The notes beneath the pieces are model-generated. The model ran no database searches. It was given only the letters and a program-made list of their open reading frames with translations, and had not been told where the DNA came from. Shown in pieces: positions 62,079 through 64,000 of a DNA stretch of 64,000 nt (position 1 is its first letter; every line of letters starts with the position of its first letter). Both the position numbers and the translations under genes were made by a program. Source of the DNA: an uncultured Chitinophagaceae bacterium (GTDB taxonomy: Bacteria > Bacteroidota > Bacteroidia > Chitinophagales > Chitinophagaceae); contig CALGAP010000007.1 of the NCBI GenBank assembly GCA_937958995.1, positions 310,001 to 374,000 of the forward strand, read 5' to 3'.

Positions 62079-62996
62079 TTAGTTGGAGCATACCGACCAT
62101 TGCTCCTCCACCGTTGCGATTTTCCGGCGGTAAGTTTCCAAAACTTTCTTCTGGAAATGATATGGATTGGGCTTGGAAAAATGTTTGCCCGTGCGCAGAC
62201 CCATGCGGTTACCCTTGATGTTGAGTTTGCAGGCGTCTTCTTTTTTCTTCCAGCGGCGCGAAGTGAGGTGCATCAGGTAGTTATCGAGCGCGTCGCCAAA
62301 GCGGTTGTTGAAGAGCCATTCGGCCATCCGTTTGTACCAGGGAAATTTATTGAAACGATGTCGCGCATTTAGACGCGCGTTAGGAAAATAATCAAAAGCC
62401 CAGGCATTCACACGAAAGAAATCATCCAGGGTACCGTTGCCTGCCACGGGCATAAGCGTAACCAGTTCTGTGGCTGTAAACACATTTCGCTCTTCGATCA
62501 TCATCGCATCTTCGTCAACATAGTAATTCATGCAAAACCAATGCTGGCGTCCCGCCAGGAAAGTGAGCTTCTTGAACAAATGCATAAGCGTGCGCGCAAT
62601 CCACAACCGGTTGGCACGGGTAATGATAAAAAAATCTATGTCGGCTTTTTCATCAGCAAAATTCTTGGAGAGCGAACCGGAAATACCAATGCCACGAACG
62701 AAGGGAAAACGATATAATAACGCAGAAACTTTATACGCAATAGAAAGCAATTGACCAGCATGCTGGTTGCCCTTCCGGCGACGGTTCACCAGCGAGCGGT
62801 CAGGACTCAGGGAGAAAAATTCATCATGGCGATATACGCAGTGAGCGCGAACCAATTGTTCCAGCGCCGATTCAACATCTCTTAACCCGGTTGCATGATC
62901 GAGAAAAAAATGCACTTCCTCTTTCAGTAAGGGATAATGAAACATGTCGAAATAAGCCAGCACCTTTAGTACACTACGTTCCAGGCTTACCTGCAT
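62079..62996 (-). CDS. nucleotidyltransferase-fold protein
   Basis: A 305-residue protein with a winged-helix-like N terminus (VLKVLAYFDMFHYPLLKEEV) and a nucleotidyltransferase core: Gly107-Ser108 in ISGSLSKNFADEKADIDFFIIT with Asp119 and Asp121 as the metal-binding pair. The C-terminal 130 residues are helical and basic. Related proteins occur in Bacteroidota surface-polysaccharide clusters beside radical SAM enzymes, with unknown substrate; it could adenylylate a protein or sugar. It is convergent with the methyltransferase and divergent from the sugar transferase. Confidence 0.78.
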   Translation of the reverse strand: MQVSLERSVLKVLAYFDMFHYPLLKEEVHFFLDHATGLRDVESALEQLVRAHCVYRHDEFFSLSPDRSLVNRRRKGNQHAGQLLSIAYKVSALLYRFPFVRGIGISGSLSKNFADEKADIDFFIITRANRLWIARTLMHLFKKLTFLAGRQHWFCMNYYVDEDAMMIEERNVFTATELVTLMPVAGNGTLDDFFRVNAWAFDYFPNARLNARHRFNKFPWYKRMAEWLFNNRFGDALDNYLMHLTSRRWKKKEDACKLNIKGNRMGLRTGKHFSKPNPYHFQKKVLETYRRKIATVEEQWSVCSN

Positions 62997-63135
62997 ATTT
63001 ATAGTATTGGTGAAAAGATTTGTTTACAGGGACAGATTTTTATGAGGCAACTCTTTCCCGCGTTTCGCGTATTCTTTTATATCAATACTGAAACAGGTTA
63101 AATGAGGTTGCCTTGCCCGGTTTAAAATATTCTGC

Positions 63136-63855
63136 ATGATCACAGATACCCAGTTTGTAGCCCGGTCCGTACCGGACACCGGCCGCACGAGGAAAGAGAT
63201 CAGCTTTCGACAGTACGTCGAAGGGAAAAGTTTCTATTTCGCTGCCAAGCGGCTTACAGACATAGTCATTTCCACAGTGGTGATACTGCTGGTACTAAGC
63301 TGGCTCACACTCTTGCTGGCCATCCTGATCAGGCTCTCGTCCAGGGGTCCCGTATTTTTTTTACAAAAAAGAGTGGGAAGATTTGGCCGTACGTTTACCT
63401 GTATCAAGTTCAGAACGATGGTCGTCAACTCCGAAGCTGACCATTGCTCAGCGCGCGAAAATGATGAGCGCATCACGCGCATCGGGCACTTCCTGCGCCA
63501 ATCGAATATTGATGAATTGCCGCAATTCTTCAACGTACTTTTGGGACAAATGAGTGTAGTGGGACCGCGACCGCATATGTATGCAGATTGCCGTGAGTTT
63601 TCCACCGTGGTGGCGCGTTACAAGTTGCGCACATTGGTGAAGCCGGGAATCACAGGACTATCGCAGATCAAGGGTTTTCACGGACAAGTTATCAGTATTG
63701 AATGCATCTACCAGCGATATATCTGGGATGTGTTTTACGTGCGGAATGCAAGCCTTTGGCTCGACCTGAAAATTATGGCAGTGACGGCGGTGCAGAGACT
63801 CAGCTTCCTCTTAAGTGGAACCAGGAGAGGAAAACCGGTTTTGGAGAAAGCCTGA
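63136..63855 (+). CDS. initiating sugar-phosphate transferase (WcaJ/bacterial sugar transferase family)
   Basis: The 239-residue protein has one N-terminal membrane helix (VISTVVILLVLSWLTLLLAI), KRLTD at its base, then the bacterial sugar-transferase core: FLQKRVGRFGRTFTCIKFRTM, DELPQFFNVLLGQMSVVGPRPH and KPGITGLSQIKGF. It transfers a sugar-1-phosphate from a UDP-sugar to undecaprenyl phosphate, starting repeat-unit synthesis of an exopolysaccharide. It lacks the long N-terminal helical domain of WcaJ, so it is the short form. It ends the glycan cluster and is followed by a strong hairpin. Confidence 0.92.
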   Translation: MITDTQFVARSVPDTGRTRKEISFRQYVEGKSFYFAAKRLTDIVISTVVILLVLSWLTLLLAILIRLSSRGPVFFLQKRVGRFGRTFTCIKFRTMVVNSEADHCSARENDERITRIGHFLRQSNIDELPQFFNVLLGQMSVVGPRPHMYADCREFSTVVARYKLRTLVKPGITGLSQIKGFHGQVISIECIYQRYIWDVFYVRNASLWLDLKIMAVTAVQRLSFLLSGTRRGKPVLEKA

Positions 63856-63866
63856 TAAAACGCAAA

Positions 63867-63889
63867 TGGCCCGGTGCAAGACCGGGCCA
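63867..63889. terminator. hairpin between the sugar transferase and the next minus-strand gene
   Basis: TGGCCCGGT (63867-63875) and ACCGGGCCA (63881-63889) form a perfect 9-bp stem with loop GCAAG. It is located 12 nt after the sugar-transferase stop and is likely a terminator for both convergent transcripts, although T tracts are weak. Confidence 0.72.
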
Positions 63890-63945
63890 TATAATTCTTA
63901 ATACTTTCTTCGAGCCTTTGCGCTTTTGCGGGAATATCCTGACTC

Positions 63946-64000
63946 TCAGAACTTATACATCACCGTCGCTCCCACCACACTCGGGTTCCCCAAATGCACC
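63946..64000 (-). CDS. C-terminal end of a probable outer-membrane beta-barrel protein (truncated by the window)
   Basis: On the minus strand the frame from the window end reads VHLGNPSVVGATVMYKF and stops at 63946-63948. A short strand ending in an aromatic Phe is the usual C terminus of outer-membrane barrel proteins. Only 17 codons are visible, so the family cannot be named. The gene would be convergent with the sugar transferase and share its terminator. Confidence 0.4.
   Translation of the reverse strand, partial: VHLGNPSVVGATVMYKF

Overview
The window looks like a chromosomal segment of a Bacteroidota bacterium, most likely a member of the Chitinophagaceae or a close relative. The evidence is a SusC/SusD outer-membrane nutrient-uptake pair, -7 boxes of the form TAnnTTTG instead of the E. 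coli type, few Shine-Dalgarno sequences, PepSY-like and DUF1080 proteins, a fused NagB/PIG-L deaminase-deacetylase, and multi-domain hybrid histidine kinases. There are no phage genes, transposases, CRISPR arrays or rRNA genes. Two tRNA genes are present: tRNA-Arg(ACG) and tRNA-Cys(GCA).

Layout. 0-9 kb: the 3' part of a NagB/PIG-L fusion gene, then convergently a two-gene sensory operon with a 1965-residue poly-HAMP hybrid kinase and a receiver-kinase. 9-15 kb: a Nudix hydrolase, small membrane and hypothetical genes, an M16 metalloprotease and a PepSY-like secreted protein. 15-22 kb: the SusC/SusD pair ending in a strong terminator, a DUF1080 (3-keto-glycoside hydrolase type) protein and a DUF1801 protein. 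22-28.3 kb: a five-gene minus-strand operon in which three universal stress proteins flank a Ca2+ P-type ATPase and a Na+/Ca2+ antiporter. 28.4-33.7 kb: an EEP-family nuclease, an ACP-like truncated ORF, tRNA-Arg, a GMC oxidoreductase with its small Tat-exported partner, and a double-thioredoxin protein. 33.8-39.2 kb: a CheB-CheR-PAS-kinase fusion and a secreted amidohydrolase.

39-51.7 kb is mainly housekeeping: rlmH, a rhomboid protease, tilS, a TPR protein, etfBA, a bifunctional-nuclease-family protein, ispE, rocD, a small membrane protein behind tRNA-Cys, a nucleoside phosphorylase, dapF, a DinB-like protein, a CorA-type transporter and a second Nudix protein. Spacers here carry long imperfect inverted repeats, and at least two of them share a core sequence. 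51.8-63.9 kb is a surface-glycan region: an ABC exporter, two GT4-type glycosyltransferases, a GT-C-type membrane protein, a GT2 enzyme, a membrane-anchored alkaline-phosphatase-superfamily enzyme, a B12-binding radical SAM enzyme with an adjacent methyltransferase, a nucleotidyltransferase and a WcaJ-like initiating sugar-phosphate transferase. The last bases hold the 3' end of a probable outer-membrane beta-barrel gene.

Together the genes describe a glycan-degrading and glycan-coating bacterium with elaborate signalling. All functional assignments come from motifs and remembered family features; no database search was run.
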